A stretch of DNA of 11,998 nt, from NCBI GenBank assembly GCA_003446295.1, contig DMBB01000237.1:1-11998 (forward strand), written 5' to 3'. A model generated the notes under the pieces. The model saw only the letters and a list, made by a program, of their open reading frames with translations. It did not search any database and had not been told where the DNA came from. The position numbers and the translations under genes are program-made. Positions 1-6,474 of this stretch are shown one piece after another. How positions within the stretch are numbered: the first letter of the stretch is position 1; every line of letters starts with the position of its first letter. This DNA comes from Erysipelotrichaceae bacterium. GTDB lineage: Bacteria > Bacillota_I > Bacilli_A > Erysipelotrichales > Erysipelotrichaceae.

Positions 1-372
1 AACATGTACGGAACCCTTCAGCCTTGTTTCACATGCCAGGCAGTCGTCTGCCTGAACGGAGTACGGCGCATCCATATGTACATTGACATCCTTCCATGCA
101 AAGAACCTGTGCAGCTGGCAATGATCTTCACCCCAGCAGCCTGCTTTTACCATGAGATAAGAGGGTTTGGGACGGTCAGGCAGCTGTCCCAGTACAGGTT
201 CATCCTGCGCCAGATCCGGATTGCAAAGGAAGAATTCGATGAAGAAGGGCTTTTCTTCGCCCGTCAAGGCATCGTGAGCTGTAAAGGAATGCCACCACCA
301 GTCATAGCCCTGTTTTCTTAGATGACCTCTCAGCATGCACGCATCACGTGTAATATCATGAACATTGAACAT
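1..372 (-). CDS. Tocopherol cyclase-like protein, N-terminal part (runs off the window)
   Basis: This gene reads leftward from an ATG at 372 and stays open to base 1, giving 124 residues with no stop. The protein is rich in aromatics. It contains a YDWWWHSF block near residues 23-30, then PFFIEFFLCNP, then a PSYLMVKAGCWGEDHCQLHRFF stretch (described in parts: PSYLMVKAGCW and QLHRFF). I recognise this pattern from bacterial proteins annotated as tocopherol cyclase family, a lipocalin-like beta-barrel fold. Plants use that fold to close the tocopherol ring; the bacterial members have no settled function. The start at 372 lies inside the upstream HAD gene (17-bp overlap), so the two are probably co-transcribed and translationally coupled. 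No strong Shine-Dalgarno is visible. An internal ATG at 336 is the alternative start. The reading frame is firm; the family call comes from memory of the motif pattern. Confidence 0.68.
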   Translation of the reverse strand, partial: MFNVHDITRDACMLRGHLRKQGYDWWWHSFTAHDALTGEEKPFFIEFFLCNPDLAQDEPVLGQLPDRPKPSYLMVKAGCWGEDHCQLHRFFAWKDVNVHMDAPYSVQADDCLACETRLKGSVHV

Positions 373-1090
373 CTTGATCACACTTTCTGTTTAATAGTTC
401 CAGAAGTTCAGACGGTCTGCTGACTGAATCAAAGCGGGGATCAGCTTTGGTACCCGGCTTGACCAGCGACTGCACCGGATGAATGCCGAGTTTACTGGCA
501 GCTTCCAGGTTGCCTGGAAGGTCATCCACGAAGACACATTGCTGTGCAGGAAGTCCGAGCTTCTTCAAAGCATCATGATACAGCTGCGGATCAGGTTTGA
601 AAACCCCGAGCTGATAGCTGTAGGTCTGGCAATCAAACAGATCTGCGATACCGTACTGTTCCAGTCTCTGGACAGTACTCGGCCATGTATCGGATATGAT
701 TCCGAGTCTGTAATTCTGTTCTCTCAGCTTCACAAGCATGTCTCTGACATCCGGCAGCAGGATATACTTCGGTTCATAAACATACGTGCGGTCATGCGAT
801 ATTTCCCGGGCAATTTCTTCCGTGATCTGAAGTCCTGCATTGGTGATCAGATCATAGTAAAAACCGGTAAATGCGTCCTCCTCTTCTTCCCGTGTCCGCA
901 TCTGATGATGTTCGATGAGCGGCTGGCTGGCCTTCATCAGGGCATTTCTCCATACAGTCCGGTCCACAGACTGCTGAGTTTCCAGAGGATAGTATTCCCT
1001 GAATTTCTTTGTTAACATCCAGTCACCTGTTTCCGGTATTTCAAGTGTCCATCCCAGATCAAAAAAGATTCCGTTAAACTGTTTTGTCAT
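356..1090 (-). CDS. HAD-superfamily hydrolase (haloacid dehalogenase-like phosphatase)
   Basis: This 244-residue protein has the HAD motifs in order. Motif I is FFDLGWTL with nucleophile Asp11, motif II is GIISDT with Ser133, motif III has Lys165 in FKPDP, and motif IV is VFVDD at residues 186-190. A helical insert of about 100 residues follows motif I, as in class I-capped phosphatases. Members are cytosolic Mg2+-dependent phosphohydrolases acting on small phosphometabolites; the substrate here cannot be inferred. Motif I reads D-L-G-W-T, so the second Asp (the usual acid/base) is Gly. Such variants are common among HAD proteins, and some may not be phosphatases. The start at 1090 places motif I ten residues in, as usual. 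No Shine-Dalgarno precedes it, and a TATACT box lies 6 bases upstream, suggesting leaderless transcription. The stop overlaps the tocopherol cyclase-like gene. Confidence 0.88.
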   Translation of the reverse strand: MTKQFNGIFFDLGWTLEIPETGDWMLTKKFREYYPLETQQSVDRTVWRNALMKASQPLIEHHQMRTREEEEDAFTGFYYDLITNAGLQITEEIAREISHDRTYVYEPKYILLPDVRDMLVKLREQNYRLGIISDTWPSTVQRLEQYGIADLFDCQTYSYQLGVFKPDPQLYHDALKKLGLPAQQCVFVDDLPGNLEAASKLGIHPVQSLVKPGTKADPRFDSVSRPSELLELLNRKCDQDVQCS

Positions 1091-1096
1091 ACTTTA

Positions 1097-1102
1097 AGTA
1101 TA
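1097..1102 (-). promoter_or_regulatory. Probable -10 box of the HAD gene, leaderless start
   Basis: On the minus strand TATACT is followed by six bases (TAAAGT) and then the ATG at 1090. A transcript starting about 7 bases after the -10 box would begin at or next to the start codon. No convincing -35 hexamer lies 16-18 bp upstream, so this is moderate support only. Confidence 0.45.
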
Positions 1103-1123
1103 AATGATGTTTTATGAACAGCA

Positions 1124-1132
1124 TGTTATAAT
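1124..1132 (+). promoter_or_regulatory. Extended -10 promoter of the GH25 gene, leaderless start
   Basis: TGTTATAAT matches the extended -10 form TGnTATAAT exactly, which explains the absence of a clear -35. The six bases CGTTTC then separate it from the ATG at 1139, so the expected transcription start coincides with the A of the start codon. No Shine-Dalgarno fits between box and codon. Confidence 0.65.
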
Positions 1133-1138
1133 CGTTTC

Positions 1139-2002
1139 ATGGCGGCACCGAAAAGACGCAAACGCAGGATCAACTACCTGGCACTGGCAGTGGCCATTCT
1201 GATCACATTGCTGTGCATTGTTTTGTTTGCGGCACTGATGATCGCTTTGTCAGGCGGACATACACCTCCCGTGCAGCCCACGATTGAACCGACGCCTACG
1301 CCCGATCCAAGATATCTGCATGATTATGACTGGGAAAACATGGACGGCAGCGATCAGTTCTGGGTATATGAAGACGAACATTATAAGTCTGAAATAGGCA
1401 TCGATGTATCTGTGCATAACGAAGAGATCGACTGGCAGGAGGTCAAAAAAGCAGGCGTGAAATTCGCCTTTGTACGCGTCGGATACCGCGGCTATGAAAC
1501 CGGCCAGGTCCATGAAGATGTCCTTTATCATCAGAACATGAAAGGTGCAGCAGAAGCAGGCATTGATCTCGGCGTGTATTTCTTCTCCCAGGCAAAAACA
1601 GTTGAAGAGGCGGAAGAAGAAGCCAGGTTTGTTCTGTATGAGATCAAGGATTACGGCATCAGATTCCCGATTGCCTATGATATGGAAGAGGTCACGGATC
1701 ATGACCGCATCATTGATCTGACGACGGAAGAACGTACGGAAATTGCCAGGGCATTCTGTCAGGTCATCAAAGACGCCGGATATGACGCCATTGTATACGG
1801 TAGTGAGAACTGGCTGACATACAAGATCAACATGGCTGACCTGCAGGACGACTTTCCGTTCTGGCTGGCTTCCTATCACAAAGTATCCGTATCGACGGAC
1901 TTCCCGTATGTCTTTGATATCTGGCAGTACAACAATACCGGAGAGATCCCCGGGATCGACAAAGACACCGATCTGAATATACGCTTCATTCCGAAACAGT
2001 AA
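1139..2002 (+). CDS. Membrane-anchored GH25 lysozyme (N-acetylmuramidase)
   Basis: The 287-residue protein starts with a basic patch (KRRKRR, residues 5-10), then a hydrophobic segment at about 14-37 that is likely an uncleaved membrane anchor, then a Pro/Thr-rich linker at 42-57. The GH25 domain fills about 86-285. Family hallmarks are GIDVSVH (Asp89), the strand ending in YDMEE (Asp181 and Glu183, the catalytic D-x-E pair), GVYFFS, and the C-terminal DIWQYNNTG segment. Members hydrolyse the beta-1,4 bond between N-acetylmuramic acid and N-acetylglucosamine; this one would act on the outer face of the membrane in cell-wall remodelling. No phage genes adjoin it and it carries its own anchor, so a housekeeping role is more likely than a phage endolysin. 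An in-frame stop at 1115 leaves no upstream start, and the next Met lies inside the anchor, so 1139 is secure despite lacking a ribosome binding site. Confidence 0.93.
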   Translation: MAAPKRRKRRINYLALAVAILITLLCIVLFAALMIALSGGHTPPVQPTIEPTPTPDPRYLHDYDWENMDGSDQFWVYEDEHYKSEIGIDVSVHNEEIDWQEVKKAGVKFAFVRVGYRGYETGQVHEDVLYHQNMKGAAEAGIDLGVYFFSQAKTVEEAEEEARFVLYEIKDYGIRFPIAYDMEEVTDHDRIIDLTTEERTEIARAFCQVIKDAGYDAIVYGSENWLTYKINMADLQDDFPFWLASYHKVSVSTDFPYVFDIWQYNNTGEIPGIDKDTDLNIRFIPKQ

Positions 2003-2026
2003 AACCATGCCGGCCGGCATGGTTTT
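2001..2026. terminator. Bidirectional intrinsic terminator, perfect 26-bp palindrome
   Basis: AAAACCATGCCGG is followed directly by its exact reverse complement, giving a 13-bp GC-centred stem flanked by A-tracts on the left and T-tracts on the right. The stem works in both directions. It lies between the converging GH25 gene and the D-2-hydroxyacid dehydrogenase at the end of the catabolic operon. The GH25 TAA stop overlaps its left edge. Confidence 0.85.
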
Positions 2027-2039
2027 CATATCTACATGT

Positions 2040-3005
2040 TTATTTGTTTACGACGTTGATGGGATTTCCTTCCAGGAAAACTCTCAGATTGTCGACAGTG
2101 ATATCCATGATCCTCTGTCTGGCTGCCTGTGCTGCCCAGGAAATATGCGGGGTGATGATGCAGTTCTTAGCCTTGAGCAGAGGGTTGTCACCTTTGATCG
2201 GCTCTGTAGAAACAACATCCAGACCTGCAGCATATACCTTTCCGCAGTTCAGTGCATCAGCCAGATCCTGTTCAACGACAAGCTGACCGCGGCTGTTGTT
2301 GATCAGGATGACGCCGTCTTTCATCTTGGCGATACTGTCTTTGTTGATCATGCCTTCTGTGCTCGGGAAGAGCGGGCAGTGCAGGAAGATCACGTCAGAA
2401 CGTGCATACAGTTCATCAAGCTCAACATATTCCGCCAGTTCTTTACCGCGTTCATTCGGTGTTCTGTCGAAAGCAAGCACCTTCATATCCAGGGAATTGA
2501 GGATCCTTGCTGTAGCCTGACCGATCCTGCCCAGACCAATGATGCCGGCTGTTTTGCCGTACAGTTCGATCATCGGATAATCCCAGTAGCACCAGTCAAC
2601 ATTGCTTTCCCATCTTCCATCATGGACAGTGTCATTGTGGTGTCCGATATGAGAGCAGATCTCCATCAGCAGGCTGACAGCGTACTGACCGACGATCTGT
2701 GTTCCGTATGTCGGAACATTGATGACGGGAATGTTTCTCGCTTTTGCGGCATTGACGTCAACAACGTTGTATCCGGTCGCAAGGACAAGGACAGCACGGA
2801 TGTTTCCGCATGTCTCAAATGTCTTTGCTGTAACAGGAGTCTTGTTGATGATTATTATCTCGGCATCCCCGATCCGTTCACGGATGATGTCAGCGTCAAC
2901 ATAGCTGGTTCTGTCATATACGATGACTTCACCGAATTCTTTGAATGCATCCCAGGAAAGATCGCCGGGATTCTCGGTATAACCGTCAAGAACAACAATT
3001 TTCAT
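2040..3005 (-). CDS. D-isomer-specific 2-hydroxyacid dehydrogenase (hydroxypyruvate/glyoxylate reductase-like)
   Basis: This is a cytosolic NAD(P)H-dependent enzyme interconverting a 2-keto acid and a D-2-hydroxy acid. From the ATG at 3005 it is 321 residues, normal for the family. It has the Rossmann signature GLGRIG at about 157-162 and a downstream Asp in LAFDRT (about 180), which favours NAD. The catalytic set is present: Arg239 in NNSRG, Glu268 in VVSTEP and His287 in TPHISWA. The frame extends upstream to 3050, but the 3005 start has AAGGAG about 10 bases ahead and avoids overlap with the previous gene. It is the last gene of the five-gene operon. With an aldolase upstream, it could reduce hydroxypyruvate, tartronate semialdehyde or another 2-keto product, or oxidise the imported hydroxy acid. 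The family is certain, the substrate is not. Confidence 0.93.
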   Translation of the reverse strand: MKIVVLDGYTENPGDLSWDAFKEFGEVIVYDRTSYVDADIIRERIGDAEIIIINKTPVTAKTFETCGNIRAVLVLATGYNVVDVNAAKARNIPVINVPTYGTQIVGQYAVSLLMEICSHIGHHNDTVHDGRWESNVDWCYWDYPMIELYGKTAGIIGLGRIGQATARILNSLDMKVLAFDRTPNERGKELAEYVELDELYARSDVIFLHCPLFPSTEGMINKDSIAKMKDGVILINNSRGQLVVEQDLADALNCGKVYAAGLDVVSTEPIKGDNPLLKAKNCIITPHISWAAQAARQRIMDITVDNLRVFLEGNPINVVNK

Positions 3006-3024
3006 ATGTTTCAGTCTCCTTAGT

Positions 3025-3921
3025 TCAGTCTTCCAGCAGTGCCCATGCACGGTTCAGGCAGCGCTTGGTATTTGCAAGAATGATTTCTTCGCTTTCAGAA
3101 GCGGTAGGGGATACTTCCATGGAAAGAACAAGCGGTTCATCTGCACGGAAGAAACCTTCTTCCTTGAGTACTTTCAAATAATCCAGAAGCTCCGGAATAT
3201 CGTTCGCACTGTTCGGATAGCCGAGACGCTGGTGAAGATCACCATATCCCTCTGCGTCTTTATCTGCAACAGCATTGCCGAAATGGAGATGTGTAATATA
3301 CGGACGGCAGGTACGAATCACATCAGCGGATTTTTCGTGGCAGATCGGGAAGTGTGACAGATCGACCAGCAGTCCGAAATTCGGGCACAGTGTGCGGACA
3401 TCTGCCGCAAATCTGGCAGCCAGCGGAGCCGGTCCGATCAGTGATGCTTTATCAACATCATAATCGAAAACTTCCAGTTCAACCATCATACCTTTTGATG
3501 CAGCATAACGGCATACATTGACAGTCGTCTTCAGCAGCTGACGGTAAGCTTCTTCTTTTGTTTCTTCCTGCCACTTGCCGGAAAGGAACGCAATGCCCTT
3601 CGCACCGAAGTATTCTGCGTCATCCAGACAGTTTTTCAATGTGTCTTCTGCTTTCTGCCTTCCTTCCTCATCCAGGTCATTCGGATTCAGCTTCGGTCCG
3701 AGCAGAGAAGGCTGCGCACCGTAGCATACTTTCAGATGTGACTGTTCAAGGAGGGCTTTGGCTTCTTCACGGTAAGCACCCAACTTGTTGACATTTACTT
3801 CGATCGCATCGAAATAATCATCAGCACAGATCTTTTTCAGTGACTCCAGTCCGTCCATCCTCGGATAGCTCATCCACTGGATCGTTCCAACCTGGAAATA
3901 CTTGTGAATAGAATCTCTCAT
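3025..3921 (-). CDS. Sugar phosphate isomerase/epimerase family protein (xylose isomerase-like TIM barrel)
   Basis: The 298-residue protein has the pattern of the AP-endonuclease-2/xylose-isomerase-like TIM barrels, metal-dependent isomerases or epimerases of sugars, keto sugars and inositol derivatives. Likely metal and catalytic positions sit at strand ends: Glu150 (ELEVFD), Asp187 and His190 (LLVDLSH), His211 and His213 (THLHFGN), and Glu269 (LSMEV). The HLHFGN segment and the two Glu residues fit the isomerase/epimerase branch rather than DNA-repair AP endonucleases. GAGGTGA stands about 5 bases before the ATG. The gene is 19 bp from the dehydrogenase and 17 bp from the aldolase, so it is firmly in the operon. 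It probably epimerises or isomerises a carbon of the imported acid or a downstream keto intermediate. The exact substrate cannot be read from the sequence. Confidence 0.87.
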   Translation of the reverse strand: MRDSIHKYFQVGTIQWMSYPRMDGLESLKKICADDYFDAIEVNVNKLGAYREEAKALLEQSHLKVCYGAQPSLLGPKLNPNDLDEEGRQKAEDTLKNCLDDAEYFGAKGIAFLSGKWQEETKEEAYRQLLKTTVNVCRYAASKGMMVELEVFDYDVDKASLIGPAPLAARFAADVRTLCPNFGLLVDLSHFPICHEKSADVIRTCRPYITHLHFGNAVADKDAEGYGDLHQRLGYPNSANDIPELLDYLKVLKEEGFFRADEPLVLSMEVSPTASESEEIILANTKRCLNRAWALLED

Positions 3922-3938
3922 AATCTCACCTCTTCATC

Positions 3939-4709
3939 TTATTCATGTGAACGGAAGCTCTGCAGGCGGGCTTTCACGTCCTTCATTGCATTTCTGAGCA
4001 TATCGGCGTCAGTTGTATGGATGCAGAGATTGATATCATCCGCAAAGATCTCCTGCAGGCTCTCAGGTCCGTGAATACCGAATGCTTTACCGTATTTATG
4101 ACATGCGTCCGCAACTTTACGGATCGCATTTACTTCAATATCGCTTGTCAGCTGGCCGGGAACACCCAGCGAGATGGAAAGGTCGTTCGGTCCGACAATC
4201 AGTGCGTCGACGCCTTCTGTTGCAGCGATCTCTTCAATATTCTTAATTGCCAGGGCTGTTTCGATCTGTGCAATTGTCAGGACTCTGTCATTGATCTCCT
4301 GCATGGCTTTTGTTGTTTCAATTCCGACCTGATAATAGGTAGCGCCGATCCCGGAACCGTATCCTCTGTCTCCGACCGGAGTATACTTGGACCAATGTAC
4401 GATCTCCTTTGCCTGTTCTGCAGTTTCCGTCATCGGTACCATAACACCGCATGCGCCTGCATCCAGCGGACGGGAGATGCTTTCCTTATCAAGCATCGGA
4501 ACTCTCAGCACTGCAGTCAGTCCTGCTGCGTGAGCCATCTGGAACATATCGTGAAGAGTTTCAAGATTATAAATGCCGTGTTCGCAGTCAAACATGATGA
4601 AGTCCATCCCTGCGTCTTTGGCAACGATGCAGAACGCCGGATTTCGCTGCAGGCGAATCATTGTTCCGTAAACAGTTTCCCCGTTTTTAAGTCTTTCTTT
4701 TAAATTCAT
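3939..4709 (-). CDS. HpcH/HpaI family class II aldolase
   Basis: This enzyme family carries out metal-dependent retro-aldol cleavage of 2-keto-4-hydroxy acids, giving pyruvate (or a substituted pyruvate) and an aldehyde. It includes HpaI, GarL and RhmA. The 256-residue length matches the family. The catalytic layout is complete: His44 in FDCEHG, Arg69 in LRVP, metal ligand Glu150 in IAQIET, and metal ligand Asp176 in VGPNDLS. The GDRGYG segment near 113-118 is also typical. AAAGG lies about 7 bases before the ATG. It is the third gene of the operon, and probably the carbon-carbon cleavage step of the pathway. Members with different substrates look alike at this level, so I give no gene symbol. 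A citrate-lyase beta-subunit-like role is less likely at this length. Confidence 0.92.
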   Translation of the reverse strand: MNLKERLKNGETVYGTMIRLQRNPAFCIVAKDAGMDFIMFDCEHGIYNLETLHDMFQMAHAAGLTAVLRVPMLDKESISRPLDAGACGVMVPMTETAEQAKEIVHWSKYTPVGDRGYGSGIGATYYQVGIETTKAMQEINDRVLTIAQIETALAIKNIEEIAATEGVDALIVGPNDLSISLGVPGQLTSDIEVNAIRKVADACHKYGKAFGIHGPESLQEIFADDINLCIHTTDADMLRNAMKDVKARLQSFRSHE

Positions 4710-4733
4710 ATTTTTACCTTTCGTGGTTTGGCT

Positions 4734-5741
4734 TTATAAATCGATCCGATTTCCTCTGCTTTCCATCAATGCCTCATATACTTTTGTAAGCTCAAGTGCA
4801 AATTCAAGAGAACCGGTCTGAGGCATTCTGTTTTCCAAAATGCATGTGAAGAATTCCAAAAGTTCATCATAGATTCCCTGAAGGAAAAATGACATGTTTT
4901 CCAAGGTGGCTTTACAGTTCTGCGCTTCCCATACAAGAGCTCCGGAATCAAAACCTTCCGGTACAAATGAAGTCGTTCTTCCATAGACAGAAGGAATGCC
5001 TCTTTGGAGAATGACTTTGCTGGTGTTGTCGATCTGCAGATGCCATGATGGTGCATAGAAATGATAATCTTCCAGAGGCTGCGGGCCGCATGCGTGCAGC
5101 AGCGTTCCGACAGTTCCGTTTTCAAAGAAGAGTACACTGCTTCCGGATCCGCTTTCATTTCTAAGTGATACAGCGCTGTCAACTTTTCCGCCTGCCGCAA
5201 GCAGTACCGAAAGGGGATGACAGCCGTTGTTCAGCCAGTCTTTGGTATTTCCTTCAGGTATACGGACAGGATAGACCGCCAGCATACTTTGAAGGTCACC
5301 GTATTCTTTGCTGTGTATCACTTCCAATGCTTTCCTGACTGCGGGCATAAATGCCTTTTTATAGCCGGCCATTGCGACCAGTCCGTTCCGCAGTGAAATA
5401 AGTTCTTCAATCTGCAGTGAATTGACTGCAAGCGGTTTTTCTGCCCAGGCATGAATGCCGTGGGAGAATGCTTCTTTTATAAGAGAAGGATGTCTGTCTG
5501 CAGAAACACAGAAGAGTACAGCATCCAGATCCTCGTTCCGGTACATTTCTTCCGTATCCTGGTACCATCTGCATCCGTATTCAGCTGCAGTTTTTTCTGC
5601 CATATCACGATTGCTGCGATTGCAGACGGCCTTCAGTTCAACCGGAAGGAAATGAAGTGCCGGAAGAATGTTCCGATAAGAATGAGAACCAATGCCGACG
5701 ACAGCAGTGCGTACACGCCGCTCATATTCGCGCTGATACAT
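4734..5741 (-). CDS. Gfo/Idh/MocA family NAD(P)-dependent oxidoreductase
   Basis: The 335-residue protein has an N-terminal Rossmann domain with GIGSHS near residues 16-21, the EKP signature in AEKPLA (Glu101-Lys102-Pro103), and GYKKAF near 126-131. A C-terminal alpha/beta domain carries NNGCHPLSVL with His175 in the usual catalytic position. Members oxidise or reduce hydroxyl groups of sugars, sugar acids, inositols and related compounds in the cytosol. The open frame can begin at a GTG at 5750, but the ATG at 5741 has AAGGTGA five bases ahead and is preferred. The gene sits 12 bp after the UPF0303 gene and 24 bp before the aldolase gene. Within the operon it is the most likely enzyme to act on a ring or chain hydroxyl of the imported substrate before cleavage, which is inference. 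Confidence 0.9.
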   Translation of the reverse strand: MYQREYERRVRTAVVGIGSHSYRNILPALHFLPVELKAVCNRSNRDMAEKTAAEYGCRWYQDTEEMYRNEDLDAVLFCVSADRHPSLIKEAFSHGIHAWAEKPLAVNSLQIEELISLRNGLVAMAGYKKAFMPAVRKALEVIHSKEYGDLQSMLAVYPVRIPEGNTKDWLNNGCHPLSVLLAAGGKVDSAVSLRNESGSGSSVLFFENGTVGTLLHACGPQPLEDYHFYAPSWHLQIDNTSKVILQRGIPSVYGRTTSFVPEGFDSGALVWEAQNCKATLENMSFFLQGIYDELLEFFTCILENRMPQTGSLEFALELTKVYEALMESRGNRIDL

Positions 5742-5753
5742 GACAGTCACCTT

Positions 5754-6239
5754 TTATTGCCCGGCTTCAGCCGATCGTTGTTTTTTCTGAATGAATTTCC
5801 GAAGTGCCATTATGCTGACCTCATGGTCTTCCGCTGCTGAGAGCCCTGAAATACCGATCACTCCGACCATGCCGGTTCCCGGAATACAGATCGGGAATGC
5901 ACCGCCTTTGCACTGGTACACAGTCTCGTCATAATACGATTCGAAAACCCTGCCTTTGGATTTATATTTTTCACCTGCGTACATGGAGCAATGCTCAAAC
6001 ATTTCCACAGTGCGGATCTTTCTTTCCGCAAACAGCCGGTTGTCTTCATTGGCATTTTTCATGCAGTGTGTAAAGAGAACAGATGCACCGCGCTTTATTA
6101 CAATATATACACCCGGTTTTCCGCTTTCTTTGATCCATTCGACAGCACAGAGGCCAAGCATCAGAGCGTCATCATTTGAGAAGGAAGGGACCTGCAGTTC
6201 CTGTTCAAGAAAGAGCAGTTCCGCAGCAAGATCACTCAT
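5754..6239 (-). CDS. UPF0303 family protein (GlcG/HbpS-like, heme-degrading-domain annotation)
   Basis: This 161-residue protein matches the UPF0303 branch of the GlcG/HbpS fold. It has KNANEDNRLF with a following RK..TV segment (about 61-78), KGGAFPI (111-117), GTGMVGVIGISGL (121-133) and EDHE (137-140). The fold is a small cytosolic profilin/PAS-like domain. Relatives bind haem or occur beside hydroxy-acid catabolic genes (GlcG next to glycolate oxidase genes), but no enzymatic activity is established for this branch. The frame extends upstream to 6272; the ATG at 6239 is chosen because GGAGG stands five bases before it. It is the first gene of the catabolic operon, directly behind the regulated promoter. 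It could be a sensor, cofactor handler or uncharacterised enzyme of the pathway. Family call is firm, function unknown. Confidence 0.85.
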   Translation of the reverse strand: MSDLAAELLFLEQELQVPSFSNDDALMLGLCAVEWIKESGKPGVYIVIKRGASVLFTHCMKNANEDNRLFAERKIRTVEMFEHCSMYAGEKYKSKGRVFESYYDETVYQCKGGAFPICIPGTGMVGVIGISGLSAAEDHEVSIMALRKFIQKKQRSAEAGQ

Positions 6240-6270
6240 AATTGCCTCCATACGATATAACAGTAATAAC

Positions 6271-6280
6271 AACAGGTTAC
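6271..6280 (+). repeat. Secondary repeat AACAGGTTAC, copy 1 (leader of the catabolic operon)
   Basis: The ten bases AACAGGTTAC, preceded by ATAAC, lie in the 5' leader of the UPF0303 gene. The same ten bases recur at 6462-6471 in the gntR leader. They contain the operator half-site AACAG, and another half-site (TGTTATATC on the minus strand) lies at 6261-6253, close to the Shine-Dalgarno sequence. A secondary operator is plausible. Confidence 0.45.
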
Positions 6281-6288
6281 GCTCTCAT

Positions 6289-6315
6289 GTTATACCTGTT
6301 ATAACACCAAGTCAA
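6289..6315 (-). promoter_or_regulatory. Promoter and operator of the five-gene catabolic operon
   Basis: On the minus strand TTGACT (6315-6310) precedes TATAAC (6294-6289) with a short 15-bp spacer. The spacer holds the perfect palindrome TGTTATAACA (6306-6297), two bases from the -10 box. The segment 6307-6288 matches the tctC promoter at 19 of 20 bases. A GntR-type repressor bound here would block RNA polymerase. The short spacer suggests a weak core promoter; TAACAT two bases on (17-bp spacing) is an alternative -10. Confidence 0.72.
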
Positions 6316-6417
6316 TGCCAAATTGAATGAAAATTCCGTTTTCGTATATAAAATAGGAAAGCGTTCACATTTTTCGTTAAATCTGTCGATTTTTCCTTCA
6401 AAAATGACAAAAAAGGA

Positions 6418-6446
6418 TTGACACGCTGTTATAACAGTTATATCTT
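6418..6446 (+). promoter_or_regulatory. Promoter of the gntR gene with operator in the spacer
   Basis: TTGACA (6418-6423) is a perfect -35, followed after 17 bp by TATCTT (6441-6446) as -10. TATATC one base earlier is an alternative. The 12-bp palindrome CTGTTATAACAG (6426-6437) fills the spacer, which predicts that the regulator represses its own gene. The same TGTTATAACAG core occurs in the two target promoters. Confidence 0.8.
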
Positions 6447-6461
6447 TTGGGTGGAAGGAAT

Positions 6462-6471
6462 AACAGGTTAC
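6462..6471 (+). repeat. Secondary repeat AACAGGTTAC, copy 2 (just before the gntR start codon)
   Basis: This exact copy of the ten bases at 6271-6280 ends three bases before the gntR ATG and overlaps where ribosomes would bind. Only AGG inside it resembles a Shine-Dalgarno, so the repeat may serve both as a weak ribosome site and as a second operator. Both copies have the same orientation on the plus strand. Confidence 0.45.
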
Positions 6472-6474
6472 AAC

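Noticed and set aside
1124..1132. TGTTATAAT as a fourth copy of the GntR operator
   Set aside because: It matches eight of ten operator bases but lacks the palindrome's right half; the extended -10 explanation fits exactly and the gene is outside the cluster.
1139..2002. Phage endolysin or prophage remnant
   Set aside because: The GH25 protein has its own membrane anchor and no holin, tail or integrase genes adjoin it.
1250..2029. Long minus-strand open frame opposite the GH25 gene
   Set aside because: The plus strand carries a full GH25 domain with catalytic residues; the antisense product has no recognisable domain and runs through the terminator palindrome.
2007..3023. Long plus-strand open frame (338 codons) opposite the D-2-hydroxyacid dehydrogenase
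   Set aside because: It is Cys-rich, shows no family motif and mirrors a gene with a complete catalytic set; it is an antisense shadow of codon bias.
4017..4703. Plus-strand open frame of 228 codons opposite the aldolase
   Set aside because: It is antisense to an intact HpcH/HpaI aldolase and has no motif or ribosome site.
6418..6474. N-terminal extension of the GntR protein from the TTG at 6418
   Set aside because: The TTG is part of the perfect -35 hexamer, so this stretch lies upstream of the transcription start or in the leader.
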